The notes under the pieces are model-generated. The model searched no databases. It was not told where the DNA came from and was given only the letters and a program-made list of their open reading frames with translations. Positions 24,752-35,433 of a DNA stretch of 64,000 nt are shown here, piece by piece (position 1 is the first letter of the stretch; the number at the start of each line of letters is the position of its first letter). Both the position numbers and the translations under genes were made by a program. Origin of the DNA: JAGXKT01 sp964531695. GTDB taxonomy: Bacteria > Planctomycetota > Phycisphaerae > SM23-33. Location: the NCBI GenBank assembly GCA_964531695.1, contig CAZHEH010000008.1, positions 34,183 to 98,182 on the forward strand, in the 5' to 3' direction.

Positions 24752-25408
24752 TTACTCTCTCGCGGAACCCGTCGCACACCACGCCAGCATGCGCAGGAGT
24801 ATCGTCCGGTACGTCGAGTCGGCCCACTCGTCGGCGTAATGGCCGGGCGAGAGATAGGCCACGCGACCCGCCCCTTCGGTGCGCGTCCAGCCCATGGGGT
24901 GCACCTCCTCGTCGTGCACGGCGGCGAGACACACCTCGATATCCGCGGAGCATTCGTGGAAGTAGAACTCGTCGAACACCGTAAAGGCGGCGAGGCCGCG
25001 CGTGATCTCATTGCGGCAATGGAGCGGATAGACCGAGAACGAGAACGGCTTCGGGTGCTTCTCGAAGCGCCCCCCGAGCAGCTCCCGATGGGCCCGGTTG
25101 GCCTTGCAGCACACCGTGGCCGAGTGAACGCCCAGCAGGCCCTTGCCGCCCCGGACCCAGGCGCGCAACGCCTCCACCTGGCGCGGCGCCAGGTCCGGAC
25201 CGTACCGGGTGCCGTCGGAGGCATCGCCCAACGAAGTGTACAGAAGGACCGCATCGTAGTGCTGGGACTCCAGGCCCGTGAAGCACTCGTGATCGTAGGT
25301 CGCTTCGACGCCGTAGCCCTGCTGCCGAAGGAAAGGCGCCATCGCCGCTTCGAAGCCCTCGAAATCGTGATGGGCGCCGCCGAGAACCATGAGGATGTTG
25401 CGCGCCAT
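24752..25408 (-). CDS. ThuA-like (trehalose-utilisation type) protein
   Basis: 218 residues from ATG 25408. The class I glutamine-amidotransferase-like fold of the ThuA family (PF06283) is indicated by ILMVLGGAHHDFEGFEAAM, the GGKGLLGVHSATVCCK nucleophile-elbow region, and HPMGWTRTEGAGRVAYLSPGH near the end. ThuA proteins are linked to sugar metabolism, often beside dehydrogenases in planctomycetes, but their reaction is not settled. An SDR gene lies 11 bp upstream on the same strand, forming a two-gene operon. The stop lies 13 bp from the end of rpoD (convergent). Confidence 0.87.
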   Translation of the reverse strand: MARNILMVLGGAHHDFEGFEAAMAPFLRQQGYGVEATYDHECFTGLESQHYDAVLLYTSLGDASDGTRYGPDLAPRQVEALRAWVRGGKGLLGVHSATVCCKANRAHRELLGGRFEKHPKPFSFSVYPLHCRNEITRGLAAFTVFDEFYFHECSADIEVCLAAVHDEEVHPMGWTRTEGAGRVAYLSPGHYADEWADSTYRTILLRMLAWCATGSARE

Positions 25409-25419
25409 TGTCTGGGCCC

Positions 25420-26130
25420 CTACCACGGCAACGCCCGGCCGTCGTACTGGAAGAAGCGCGGCATCTCGGCCGCGTCGGGGCCGGTAATCAGGCGAAAGAG
25501 CGAATCCGCCGACTCCTCGGCCGAGAAGCCCATTTCAGGCGACCCCATCTTCGTGCGCATGCCGCCCGGATGGACCGCATGCACGCTGAAGCCCTCGGGC
25601 GAGAGGTAGTTGTGCAGAATCCGCGTCTGCATGTTCAGCGCCGCCTTCGACATGTTGTAGCCGAACCAGGCGGTCCGGGTGCAGTCGGCGATGCTGCCGG
25701 CCTCGGACGAGACGTTCACGATGCGCTTCAGCGAGCCGTTTCTGAGCAAGGGGAGGAACTTCTGCGTGACGCGAAGCGGTCCGACGGCATTGACATCCAG
25801 GACTTGCCGGATCGCGTCGAAATCGACCTCCTCCAGCCGCTGCCGCGCGCCGGTATGAATGCCCGCGTTGTTGATGAGCATGTCGAGCCGGTCCGCCCGC
25901 ACGGCCACGTCCTTGCCGGCCGCCTCGATGGAGGCCGGGTCCGTCACGTCGAGGCAGACCGGCACGCACCTCTCCGAAGCCCGCTTCAGGACCGGCGAGT
26001 CCGTCTGAATGTACCCCGCGAAGACGAGCCAGCCGTCCGCGAGAAACGCATCGACGAACGCGTATCCCAAGCCGCTGTCAGTGCCGGTAATCAGCACGTG
26101 CCGCGTTTCTGGCCCGTTATCCGCAGTCAT
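25420..26130 (-). CDS. short-chain dehydrogenase/reductase
   Basis: 236 residues. The NAD(P)-binding TGTDSGLG motif (residues 15-22), NNAG, the catalytic Ser in VNVSSEAG and the YNMSK catalytic Tyr/Lys pair are all present, so it is a classical SDR. The substrate is not evident; its ThuA partner suggests a sugar or polyol. A candidate promoter sits about 100 bp upstream on the minus strand. Confidence 0.9.
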   Translation of the reverse strand: MTADNGPETRHVLITGTDSGLGYAFVDAFLADGWLVFAGYIQTDSPVLKRASERCVPVCLDVTDPASIEAAGKDVAVRADRLDMLINNAGIHTGARQRLEEVDFDAIRQVLDVNAVGPLRVTQKFLPLLRNGSLKRIVNVSSEAGSIADCTRTAWFGYNMSKAALNMQTRILHNYLSPEGFSVHAVHPGGMRTKMGSPEMGFSAEESADSLFRLITGPDAAEMPRFFQYDGRALPW

Positions 26131-26512
26131 AGGCGCTACCGGTCTTCAGGATCGGTTCGGGGCGTGCGGCGTTCAGCGACCCGCATCCCGCGATCCGTTC
26201 GTGAGGCGTGCAAGCTCGCTTCAATCTGCAACTTACAGGCGTCGAAGCGTCCGCGTCAACTATTCCGGCATTGCTGCACGCGATGCGGAAGCTCGATCCG
26301 GCCCGGCAACTCCGGCCATCGGGGTACCCGCCTTGCCCGCCGTCACGTCCCGTCAGCCGATGGGCACATCGTCCGTTTTGTCACTTAAGCGACCGGCGGA
26401 CCGGCCCGATATATACCAAGGCGTGATCCAGGCCGGGGGGCGTACCCCGACGGAGGACGGCCAGGGGCATGGGATCGGCAGAGGCGGCGCAACCGACACA
26501 CAGGAGGACGGC
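26131..26512. other. 382-bp divergent intergenic region
   Basis: Separates the SDR operon from the HD-GYP gene. It contains the minus-strand promoter candidate at 26232-26259 and an AT-richer patch (GATATATACC, 26409-26418). A frame stays open through the right part, but the residues look unlike protein and a strong AGGAGG site points to a start at 26513. No other element seen. Confidence 0.6.
26232..26259 (-). promoter_or_regulatory. candidate promoter of the SDR-ThuA operon
   Basis: Minus strand: TTGACG (26259-26254), 16-bp spacer, TGTAAG (26237-26232), about 100 nt before ATG 26130. Confidence 0.4.
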
Positions 26513-27538
26513 GTGTCCCCAGGCCAAGCCCGCATCCTCGTCGTGGACGATGAGCCCCAGATCTGCACGCTCATCCGCGAAGGCCTTTCCCGCCAGGGCC
26601 TGGACTGCCTAGCCGTCAGCCGGCCCCGCGAGGCCAAGGACCTCCTCGAGTCCAATTCGTTCGACGTGCTGCTGACGGATATCTCGATGCCCAGCGTGAG
26701 CGGGCTCGACCTGCTTTCGTACGTCCGGCACCACCAGCCCGCATGCAAGGTAATCCTGATCACGGGTCTGGGTGAAGCCGACCACCTCGCGGAGGCGATC
26801 CGAAACGGCGCGTTCGATTTCGTCCGGAAGCCCCTCGACCTGCCCGACCTCTGCCGGCGGGTGGCCCAAGCGGCCGGACGGGCACCAACGGGCCCGGGGC
26901 TGCCCCTTCGGGCGGCTCAGGCCATGCAAAGCGCGGACCGGATCAAGCGGGCATCGCTCGAGAGCATCTACGCCCTGGCCAAGGCCGTCGAGGCCAAGGA
27001 CCCGTACACCCGGCGGCACAGCGAGCAGGTCAGCCACAACGCCACCTGCATCGCACGCAAACTCGCACAGCCGCCCGAGGCGGTCGAGTCCATCCGCATC
27101 GCCGGGCTTCTGCACGACATCGGCAAGATCGGCGTGCCCGACGATATCCTCACGAAGCCCGGCCGCCTGACGGATGAGGAGTTCGAGTACATCCGCCGGC
27201 ACCCGGCCCTGGGCGGGGAGATCCTCGAGCATATCAGCATGTTCGCCGAGGAGGCCCGCATCGTCCGGCATCACCACGAGCGGTGGGACGGCGCCGGCTA
27301 CCCCGACGGCGTCGCCGGCCGGGACATCCCCTACGCGGGCCGCATCATCAACGTCGCCGACTCCATCGACGCCATGCTCATGGCCCGAACCTACAAGCAG
27401 GCCTATCCGGTCGACCAGGTCGTCGCCGAGCTGCGCCGATGTGCCGGGACGCAGTTCGACCCCGAAATCGCCGAGGCGGCGGCCGAGTGGCTCGAGGGCC
27501 TCTCCGGCCAGGGCGCCGTGCCGACCTGCGCGGCCTGA
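26513..27538 (+). CDS. response regulator with HD-GYP c-di-GMP phosphodiesterase domain
   Basis: 341 residues from GTG 26513, chosen because a perfect AGGAGG (26502-26507) sits five bases upstream and family similarity starts at once. Residues 6-120 are a receiver domain with Asp12/Asp13, phospho-acceptor Asp56 (LLTDISMP) and Lys106. The HD-GYP domain follows with the metal pair His201-Asp202 (LLHDIGKIGVPD), RRHPALGGEIL and the GYP signature G262-Y263-P264 (HHERWDGAGYPDG). The predicted output is hydrolysis of cyclic di-GMP controlled by phosphorylation. No kinase is adjacent. Confidence 0.94.
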   Translation: MSPGQARILVVDDEPQICTLIREGLSRQGLDCLAVSRPREAKDLLESNSFDVLLTDISMPSVSGLDLLSYVRHHQPACKVILITGLGEADHLAEAIRNGAFDFVRKPLDLPDLCRRVAQAAGRAPTGPGLPLRAAQAMQSADRIKRASLESIYALAKAVEAKDPYTRRHSEQVSHNATCIARKLAQPPEAVESIRIAGLLHDIGKIGVPDDILTKPGRLTDEEFEYIRRHPALGGEILEHISMFAEEARIVRHHHERWDGAGYPDGVAGRDIPYAGRIINVADSIDAMLMARTYKQAYPVDQVVAELRRCAGTQFDPEIAEAAAEWLEGLSGQGAVPTCAA

Positions 27539-27664
27539 AGCCCCGCCGCCACGACCGAACGCCCGGTCGCGTCTCGCCCCATTCCTTACTGGACCTCGGC
27601 CCCCATCGCGCCGATACGGCTGCTGGAGGATAGGGACCAACTTCGAAGGCCGAGGAGCCACCGG

Positions 27665-28516
27665 ATGAAAACCAGAACTCTGCTTGCCGCGATCCTCGCG
27701 GTCACGGTGCTGTGTACGCTCAATTCCTCTCAGGCGGCGGTGCTCAGCCAGCCCGCCTCCGCCAGTCGGGTCGACCTGATGTTGTTCGACCTCTGGGGCG
27801 GAACCTGGCATGACGCGGAGAAAAGCCCGCACAACGGTCAGGACGATCTCATGTGCTGGGCCGCCGCGGCCGCCAATGTGCTCGAATGGACGGGCTGGGC
27901 CGACGCGGCGGGTATCACCGGCGGGACCGACGCGGTCTTCGCCTATTTCCAGGACCACTGGACCGACAAGGGCGGCCTGATGGAGTTCGGCTGGCACTGG
28001 TGGTTCCGGGGCACGAATCCCTCTGAGGGCTGGAGCGGCTGGTCGCAAGTCGACGTGCCGGGCGGCAACTTCGCCCCGGACGCGGACTTCTACGGCGTGT
28101 GGTACGACCGGACCTCCCGCGACGCCGACGCCATGGACGCGATCGAGCAGTACGTCGAGGACAAACGCGGAATCGGCCTGGCCGTGTATGACAGCGAAGG
28201 CAACGGCGGCCATGCCATAACCTGCTGGGGCCTGTCGTACGAGGCAGACGGCACGACCTACGCCGGCATCTGGGTGAGCGACTCCGACGATGACAAGCGA
28301 GACCCTACGCCGGAGGATCAGCTTCGTCATTACGAGGTCCTTTCCCGAAACGGCAAGTGGTTCCTCCAGAGCTTCTACGGACGCGACAGTTGGTACATCG
28401 GCGAGGTCCAGGCCCTCGGCGCCTTCCACGCCCCCGAGCCGGGCAGCATCGTCCTCCTCGCCGTCGGATCCGTGGCACTGGTCTGGCGACGCCTTCGCAT
28501 CGGCGCCGTGCGCTGA
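27665..28516 (+). CDS. exported IdeS/Mac-like cysteine protease with PEP-CTERM anchor
   Basis: 283 residues from ATG 27665 (GAGGAG upstream). Signal peptide in residues 1-24. A papain-like triad is suggested by Cys64 in DDLMCWAAAAANVLEWTGW, His183 in GGHAITCWGL and Asp206 in WVSDSDDD, the same pattern as the streptococcal immunoglobulin protease IdeS (Mac-1). The end is a PEP-CTERM signal: PEP at 257-259, a hydrophobic helix, then RRLRI; exosortase would process it and anchor the protein outside the cell. Natural substrate in an environmental bacterium is unknown. No exosortase is in the window. The gene stands alone. Confidence 0.82.
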   Translation: MKTRTLLAAILAVTVLCTLNSSQAAVLSQPASASRVDLMLFDLWGGTWHDAEKSPHNGQDDLMCWAAAAANVLEWTGWADAAGITGGTDAVFAYFQDHWTDKGGLMEFGWHWWFRGTNPSEGWSGWSQVDVPGGNFAPDADFYGVWYDRTSRDADAMDAIEQYVEDKRGIGLAVYDSEGNGGHAITCWGLSYEADGTTYAGIWVSDSDDDKRDPTPEDQLRHYEVLSRNGKWFLQSFYGRDSWYIGEVQALGAFHAPEPGSIVLLAVGSVALVWRRLRIGAVR

Positions 28517-28865
28517 GCCGGGCTCGGCGACGCCGACAAGGCGCCCCCCGCCCCGGTCGCACCCACTTCGAGCCGGATGATCGCGAGCCGCCCCGCGGCC
28601 GCCACCGCTCGCCGTCCGCACGGCCAGCATCAGGCACCGGCCCATGAGCCGCCCCCCCGGCCGATTCCGCACCCCCTCCCCCCTGTCCGGCGCCCGATGA
28701 CGCTGGCGTCGCCGCCACGGGTATGCGATAATCGCAACATGAACGGACGCGCTAAGCCGGGGGGCAGGCACGGGGCCGAGCCGGTCCCGCCGAAAGCGCC
28801 ATCGCAGTCTGAAGCCCGGCCCGCGGTGTAGCCGCCCCGGCCGAGCCGATGAGGAGACGACACAA
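28517..28865. other. 349-bp intergenic region before gyrB
   Basis: Very GC- and C-rich, without a credible gene. A -10-like GATAAT lies at 28727-28732 with a poor -35 (TGGCGT at 28704-28709); a start there would give gyrB a ~125-nt leader. A 30-codon frame at 28740-28831 has no ribosome site and is not called. Confidence 0.45.
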
Positions 28866-31370
<2,505 letters not shown>

Positions 31371-31509
31371 AGGGGGCCCGGAGGCCCCGCCGGCGCGCCT
31401 CTGAAGCCATCGGCCGGCGGGCGGCTGCAAGCGCCCGACCGACCTGCCGGAAACCGCCAACAGCTACCAACAACCGGTCAACAGGTTGTGCACATCCGAC
31501 GGCTAACCA

Positions 31510-31557
31510 CAATATATTGCAAAATTCTTGCTTCGCTCGCGATATGGTTGTATATTG
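31510..31557 (+). promoter_or_regulatory. two NrdR-box-like sites upstream of nrdJ
   Basis: Site 1 core CAATATATTG (31510-31519) matches the NrdR-box core CWATATATWG perfectly and is palindromic. Site 2 TTGTATATTG (31548-31557) matches 8 of 10. Site 2 overlaps the -10 box and site 1 lies just upstream of the -35 box of the promoter at 31528-31556, the arrangement by which NrdR represses ribonucleotide reductase genes when dATP is high. Centre-to-centre distance is 38 bp, slightly off a whole number of helical turns. Confidence 0.55.
31528..31556 (+). promoter_or_regulatory. nrdJ promoter P1
   Basis: TTGCTT (31528-31533), 17-bp spacer, TATATT (31551-31556). It would give a leader of about 280 nt. 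Confidence 0.55.
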
Positions 31558-31655
31558 TTCGCATGTTTGGCGGTGTTGGTAAAAAATCTGGTCCCTCAGA
31601 AGCTTTTTTGCAGAAATTGCTTACGTCGGACCCCTAGATTTTGTCGATGGTTTGC

Positions 31656-31684
31656 TTGACTGCCCTAGATGTAGGGCATATGTT
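31656..31684 (+). promoter_or_regulatory. nrdJ promoter P2 with internal inverted repeat
   Basis: TTGACT (31656-31661), 17-bp spacer, TATGTT (31679-31684). The spacer contains CCCTAGATGTAGGG (31663-31676), a 5-bp inverted repeat that could be an operator. Confidence 0.55.
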
Positions 31685-31844
31685 ACGGAACGTTCGCTTG
31701 CAGAGGATGTGAAGGGCACTTCCCGGACCTCCGTGGGTAGCGAGCCATGGGGCCGAAGACGATGAGGGAAGGCCTCACGTGCCCGGCAAGCGGGGAATTT
31801 TGCAGGGCGCGCCGGTGAGGAGCGCCAGAGGGAGACGGACGCAG

Positions 31845-34800
31845 ATGACGCCGCAAGAACTGACGAGCGCGTCCCAGCAGCATGTCGAGACCCAGGAGTC
31901 GCTGGATGCCAACGCTCCGAACGGGCTCAAGCTCACGAGAGCATTCAGCACCGAGGGCGCCCACCCGTTCGACGAGTTGACTTGGGACAAGCGCGCCGCC
32001 CGGATCGCGGGCGGCGAGGGCACGGTCTTTGAGCAGGACGACGTGGAAGCGCCGTCCGGCTGGAGCCAGCTCGCAACGAACGTGGTGGCCAGCAAGTACT
32101 TCTACGGCGAGCTGGGTACGGACGAGCGGGAGCATTCCGTCAAGGAGCTCGTGCACCGCGTCACCCGCACCATCGCCGACTGGGGCAACGCCGACGGCAT
32201 CTTCGCCACGGACGAGGACGCTGAGCGCTTCTACGACGAGTTGACGTGGCTCTGCGTCAACCAGTACGTGGCCTTCAACTCGCCGGTCTGGTTCAACGTG
32301 GGCCTCTACCACCAGCGCGGCGTCCCGGGCTCCGAGGGCAACTACCACTGGGACAGGACCCGCCGGGAGCCGGTCCGGACACTCAAGAACTACGAGTATC
32401 CGCAGGCCTCCGCCTGCTTCATCCAGTCCGTTGACGACACGATGGAAGACATCATGCGCCTCGCCGCCGCGGAGGCCATGCTGTTCAAATACGGCTCGGG
32501 CACCGGCACCGATCTGTCCACTCTCCGTTCCAGCCGGGAGAAGCTCTCCGGCGGGGGCACGCCGTCCGGGCCGCTGTCGTTCATGCGGGTGTTCGACCAG
32601 ATCGCCGGCGTGATCAAGTCCGGCGGCAAGACCCGCCGCGCGGCCAAGATGCAGTCGCTCCGATGCGACCACCCGGACATCAAGGAGTTCATCGAGTGCA
32701 AGATGAACGAGGAGAAGAAGGCCTGGGCGCTGATCGAGCAGGGCTACGACGGCTCGTTCAACGGCGATGCCTATGCCTCCGTGATGTACCAGAACGCCAA
32801 TACCTCCGTGCGGGTCACGGATGAGTTCATGAAGGCCGTGCTCGACGACGGCGAGTGGCAGACCTACGCAGTGACCACCGGCCAGCCGGTCGAGAAGTAT
32901 CGGGCGAGGGAGTTGATGGACGGCGTCGCCGAGGGCACGCACGTCTGCGGCGACCCCGGCGTGCAGTATCACAGCACGATCAACCGCTGGCACACCTGCC
33001 CGAACAGTGGCGAGATCTGCGCCTCGAACCCGTGCAGCGAGTACATGTTCCTCAACGACTCGGCCTGCAACCTTGCCAGCTTGAACCTGATGAAGTTCCG
33101 CGGCGCCGACGGCACCTTCGACATCGAGCGGTTCCGGGCGGCCGTGCGGCTGCTGATCATCGCACAGGAGATTCTGGTCGATCATGCCAGCTATCCCAAC
33201 GACCGGATCTGCCGTACGAGCCACGAATACCGGCCGCTTGGGCTGGGCTACGCGAACCTCGGCTCGCTTCTGATGTCCCTGGGCCTGCCGTACGACAGCG
33301 AGGGCGGCCGGGCATACGCCGCCGCCGTCACGGCCGTGATGACCGGAACGGCCTACGCGACCAGCGCGGAGCTATCCGCCCGGCTCGGCCCGTTCGCCCA
33401 ATTCCGCCGCAACCGCGAGCCGATGCTCAACGTGATGCGGATGCACCGATCCGCCGTCGACGACATATCCGCCGAGACCTGCCCCGCAAATCTGCGGGAC
33501 GCGGCGAGGGCCAGTTGGGACGAGGCCGTCGCCGCCGGGCGGAAGCACGGGTACCGCAACGCGCAGGCGACCGTTCTGGCCCCCACCGGCACGATCGGCT
33601 TCATGATGGACTGCGACACCACGGGCGTCGAGCCGGACATCGCCTTGGTCAAGTACAAGCAGCTCGCCGGCGGCGGTATGTTGAAGATCGTCAACCGCAC
33701 GGTGCCGCTGGCGCTGGAGCGCCTCGGCTACGACGAGAAGCAGATTGCCGCGATCGTCGCCCACATCGACGAGCACGACACCATCGAAGGCGCGCCGCAC
33801 ATTCAGGACCAGCACCTGCCGGTGTTCGACTGCGCCTTCCGCCCGTCCGGCGGCAGCCGCGCGATTCATCACATGGGACACGTCCGCATGATGGGCGCGG
33901 TGCAGCCGTTCCTTTCGGGGGCGATCTCCAAGACGGTGAACATGGACAAGGAAGCCACCGTCGAGGACATCCTGAATGTGTACGTCGAGGGCTGGAAACT
34001 CGGCCTAAAAGCCATCGCGGTCTACCGGGACGGATCCAAGCGGACCCAGCCGGTCAACCTCCGCAAGAGGGCGCCGAAGGCCAAGGCGGGCGAAGATGAC
34101 GAGCTGCAGAAGCAGCTCGAGGCCGCCCGACGTGAGCCGCACCGCCACCGCCTGCCGGCCACCCGGCCATCCCTCACACACAAGTTCGATATCGCCGGGC
34201 ACGAGGGCTACCTCAACGTGGGTTTGTACGAGGACGGCCTGCCCGGCGAGCTGTTCATCACGATGGCGAAGGAGGGCTCGACGGTCGGCGGGCTGGTCGA
34301 TGCCTTCGCCACCGCCGTCAGCTTGTGCCTCCAATACGGCGTGCCCCTTGACGCCCTGGTCAAGAAGTTCGCCCATCAGCGGTTCGAGCCGAACGGCATG
34401 ACCATGAACCGCGAGATCCCCTTCGCGAAGAGCATCGTCGACTACGTGTTCCGTTGGCTCGGTCTGACCTTCATCGAGGAGTACCGGAAGGATCATCTGC
34501 CGATGGGAGCCGGCGACGACGCCAAGGCAGCGCCCGAGGCCGTCAAGGAAGACGCAACCTCGGATTCCGGCAGCGCCGGTGCGGGTGCGCGCAAGGACGC
34601 CGATGCGCCCCCCGGCGTGCTATTTGACCGACAGGGCTCCTATGCCGGAGAGAATGAGCCCGCCGGCGGCAACGGCAAGGCGGGCGGTAACGGGACCGGC
34701 AAATCAGCGATGCACGCCGACGCACGCTCGACGAACACACAGGCCGAGCCGCTGGCCGAGCGAGCCAGCCGCCTGGTAGCCGAGACCCGCGCCGCCGCGC

Positions 34801-34928
34801 GGCTGGACGCCCAGTTCTCCTACTTCCAGGAGGACGCCCCGGCATGCGACGTGTGCGGCTCCATCACGGTACGCAACGGCAACTGCTATAAGTGCTACAA
34901 CTGCGGCTCCTCGTTGGGGTGCAGTTGA
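31845..34928 (+). CDS. nrdJ: adenosylcobalamin-dependent (class II) ribonucleotide reductase
   Basis: 1027 residues from ATG 31845 (GAGGGAG upstream; a GTG at 31779 is possible). It reduces ribonucleotides to deoxyribonucleotides, generating its thiyl radical from coenzyme B12. Seen: NSPVWFNVG, PQASACFIQS (redox cysteine), GSGTGTDLSTLR, the radical-site loop CASNPCSEYMF, CNLASLNLMKF and the finger loop APTGTIGFMMDCDTTGVEPD. The C-terminus carries the TSCPDC-like cysteine-rich tail CDVCGSITVRNGNCYKC, typical of the long NrdJ type that re-reduces the active site. A low-complexity linker (~residues 885-960) precedes it. Upstream NrdR-like boxes support regulated expression. No class I or III enzyme is in the window. 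Confidence 0.96.
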   Translation: MTPQELTSASQQHVETQESLDANAPNGLKLTRAFSTEGAHPFDELTWDKRAARIAGGEGTVFEQDDVEAPSGWSQLATNVVASKYFYGELGTDEREHSVKELVHRVTRTIADWGNADGIFATDEDAERFYDELTWLCVNQYVAFNSPVWFNVGLYHQRGVPGSEGNYHWDRTRREPVRTLKNYEYPQASACFIQSVDDTMEDIMRLAAAEAMLFKYGSGTGTDLSTLRSSREKLSGGGTPSGPLSFMRVFDQIAGVIKSGGKTRRAAKMQSLRCDHPDIKEFIECKMNEEKKAWALIEQGYDGSFNGDAYASVMYQNANTSVRVTDEFMKAVLDDGEWQTYAVTTGQPVEKYRARELMDGVAEGTHVCGDPGVQYHSTINRWHTCPNSGEICASNPCSEYMFLNDSACNLASLNLMKFRGADGTFDIERFRAAVRLLIIAQEILVDHASYPNDRICRTSHEYRPLGLGYANLGSLLMSLGLPYDSEGGRAYAAAVTAVMTGTAYATSAELSARLGPFAQFRRNREPMLNVMRMHRSAVDDISAETCPANLRDAARASWDEAVAAGRKHGYRNAQATVLAPTGTIGFMMDCDTTGVEPDIALVKYKQLAGGGMLKIVNRTVPLALERLGYDEKQIAAIVAHIDEHDTIEGAPHIQDQHLPVFDCAFRPSGGSRAIHHMGHVRMMGAVQPFLSGAISKTVNMDKEATVEDILNVYVEGWKLGLKAIAVYRDGSKRTQPVNLRKRAPKAKAGEDDELQKQLEAARREPHRHRLPATRPSLTHKFDIAGHEGYLNVGLYEDGLPGELFITMAKEGSTVGGLVDAFATAVSLCLQYGVPLDALVKKFAHQRFEPNGMTMNREIPFAKSIVDYVFRWLGLTFIEEYRKDHLPMGAGDDAKAAPEAVKEDATSDSGSAGAGARKDADAPPGVLFDRQGSYAGENEPAGGNGKAGGNGTGKSAMHADARSTNTQAEPLAERASRLVAETRAAARLDAQFSYFQEDAPACDVCGSITVRNGNCYKCYNCGSSLGCS

Positions 34929-35180
34929 CGGACGATCCGCACGGCCGGCGGCACGCCCCGGCCGTGGAACAGAGGTCCCAAGGACGGGACCCGAGACAGC
35001 GGGCGCTGCCGACGACAGGATGACGCCGGCAGCGCCTCCGAAAGCCGAACCCCATGCAGGGATTGGGCGTAGAAACATCGAACGGGTCCGGCGTACAAGG
35101 CGGCGACGCGAAAGGAAAGGAACGACGCTCGTTCCCCCCCACTGACGGCTTCGCGATTTTCTCGCAAGGCAGGGCTAAAG

Positions 35181-35209
35181 TTTTGGCCTGCGAGGTTCCG
35201 AGATATAAC
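35181..35209 (+). promoter_or_regulatory. candidate promoter of the small RNA
   Basis: TTTTGG (35181-35186), 17-bp spacer, TATAAC (35204-35209); the alternative -35 TTGGCC (35183-35188) leaves a 15-bp spacer. The -10 is good, the -35 weak. Confidence 0.4.
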
Positions 35210-35215
35210 TACGGC

Positions 35216-35330
35216 TGACAAGTTGTCCGCTGCACCCCGAACGGTGTAGGTCTCCCTCCGCCTACATCAGGGTTGCGGCCAACCGGGCGATGCCGAGGTC
35301 TCCCTCCGCCTCAGGCGTCGCCCTTTTTTG
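35216..35330 (+). ncRNA. candidate ~115-nt small RNA with twin CCUCC-loop hairpins
   Basis: Three hairpins stand in a row. P1 35243-35268: GGTGTAGG pairs with CCTACATC, one G-T wobble. P2 35271-35284: GGTTG/CAACC around CGGC. P3 35285-35323: GGGCGATGCCGAGG with CCTCAGGCGTCGCCC, one bulged A and one wobble, then TTTTTT. P1 and P3 share the identical ten-base loop TCTCCCTCCG closed by the same GG/CC pairs. The loop contains CCTCC, the complement of a Shine-Dalgarno sequence, so pairing with ribosome-binding sites is conceivable. The element could instead be a 5' attenuator of the GH4 gene, whose start is 104 bp after the T run. Start inferred from the -10 box. Confidence 0.6.
35285..35329 (+). 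terminator. strong intrinsic terminator (P3)
   Basis: Fourteen base pairs with one bulged A, ten-base loop, then six T residues at 35324-35329. It is the most canonical terminator in the window. Confidence 0.85.
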
Positions 35331-35433
35331 TGCGCATTTTGCCCGCCTTTGGGCTTGTCTCGGCACCGTGTACGCCGTACAAGAGCCGCTTCCGCCTAGA
35401 ACCCCCCGCTATCTTCATGATCGGAGCGTATGT

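Larger units (their letters stand above)
31371..31844. other. 474-bp control region between gyrB and nrdJ
   Basis: The stretch 31500-31700 is clearly AT-richer than the surroundings. It holds two NrdR-box-like palindromes, two promoter candidates (31528-31556 and 31656-31684) and a CCCTA-GATG-TAGGG inverted repeat inside the second spacer. A weak hairpin GGGGCC/GGCCCC follows the gyrB stop without a T run. No B12 riboswitch box was recognised. Confidence 0.6.
34929..35433. other. 505-bp intergenic region holding a candidate small RNA
   Basis: The first 250 bp show nothing clear. From 35181 on there is a promoter candidate, three consecutive hairpins and a strong terminator (listed separately), then about 100 bp to the GH4 gene. 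Confidence 0.6.

Noticed and set aside
28740..28831. 30-codon frame upstream of gyrB
   Set aside because: No ribosome site; composition like the surrounding intergenic DNA.
31486..31494. DnaA-box-like TTGTGCACA between gyrB and nrdJ, hence a possible origin
   Set aside because: Only 7 of 9 positions match and no cluster of boxes or dnaA/dnaN gene is present; the region is better explained as an nrdJ control region.
31692..31844. Adenosylcobalamin riboswitch in front of the B12-dependent reductase
   Set aside because: I could not find a convincing B12 box or the expected stem arrangement in the leader.
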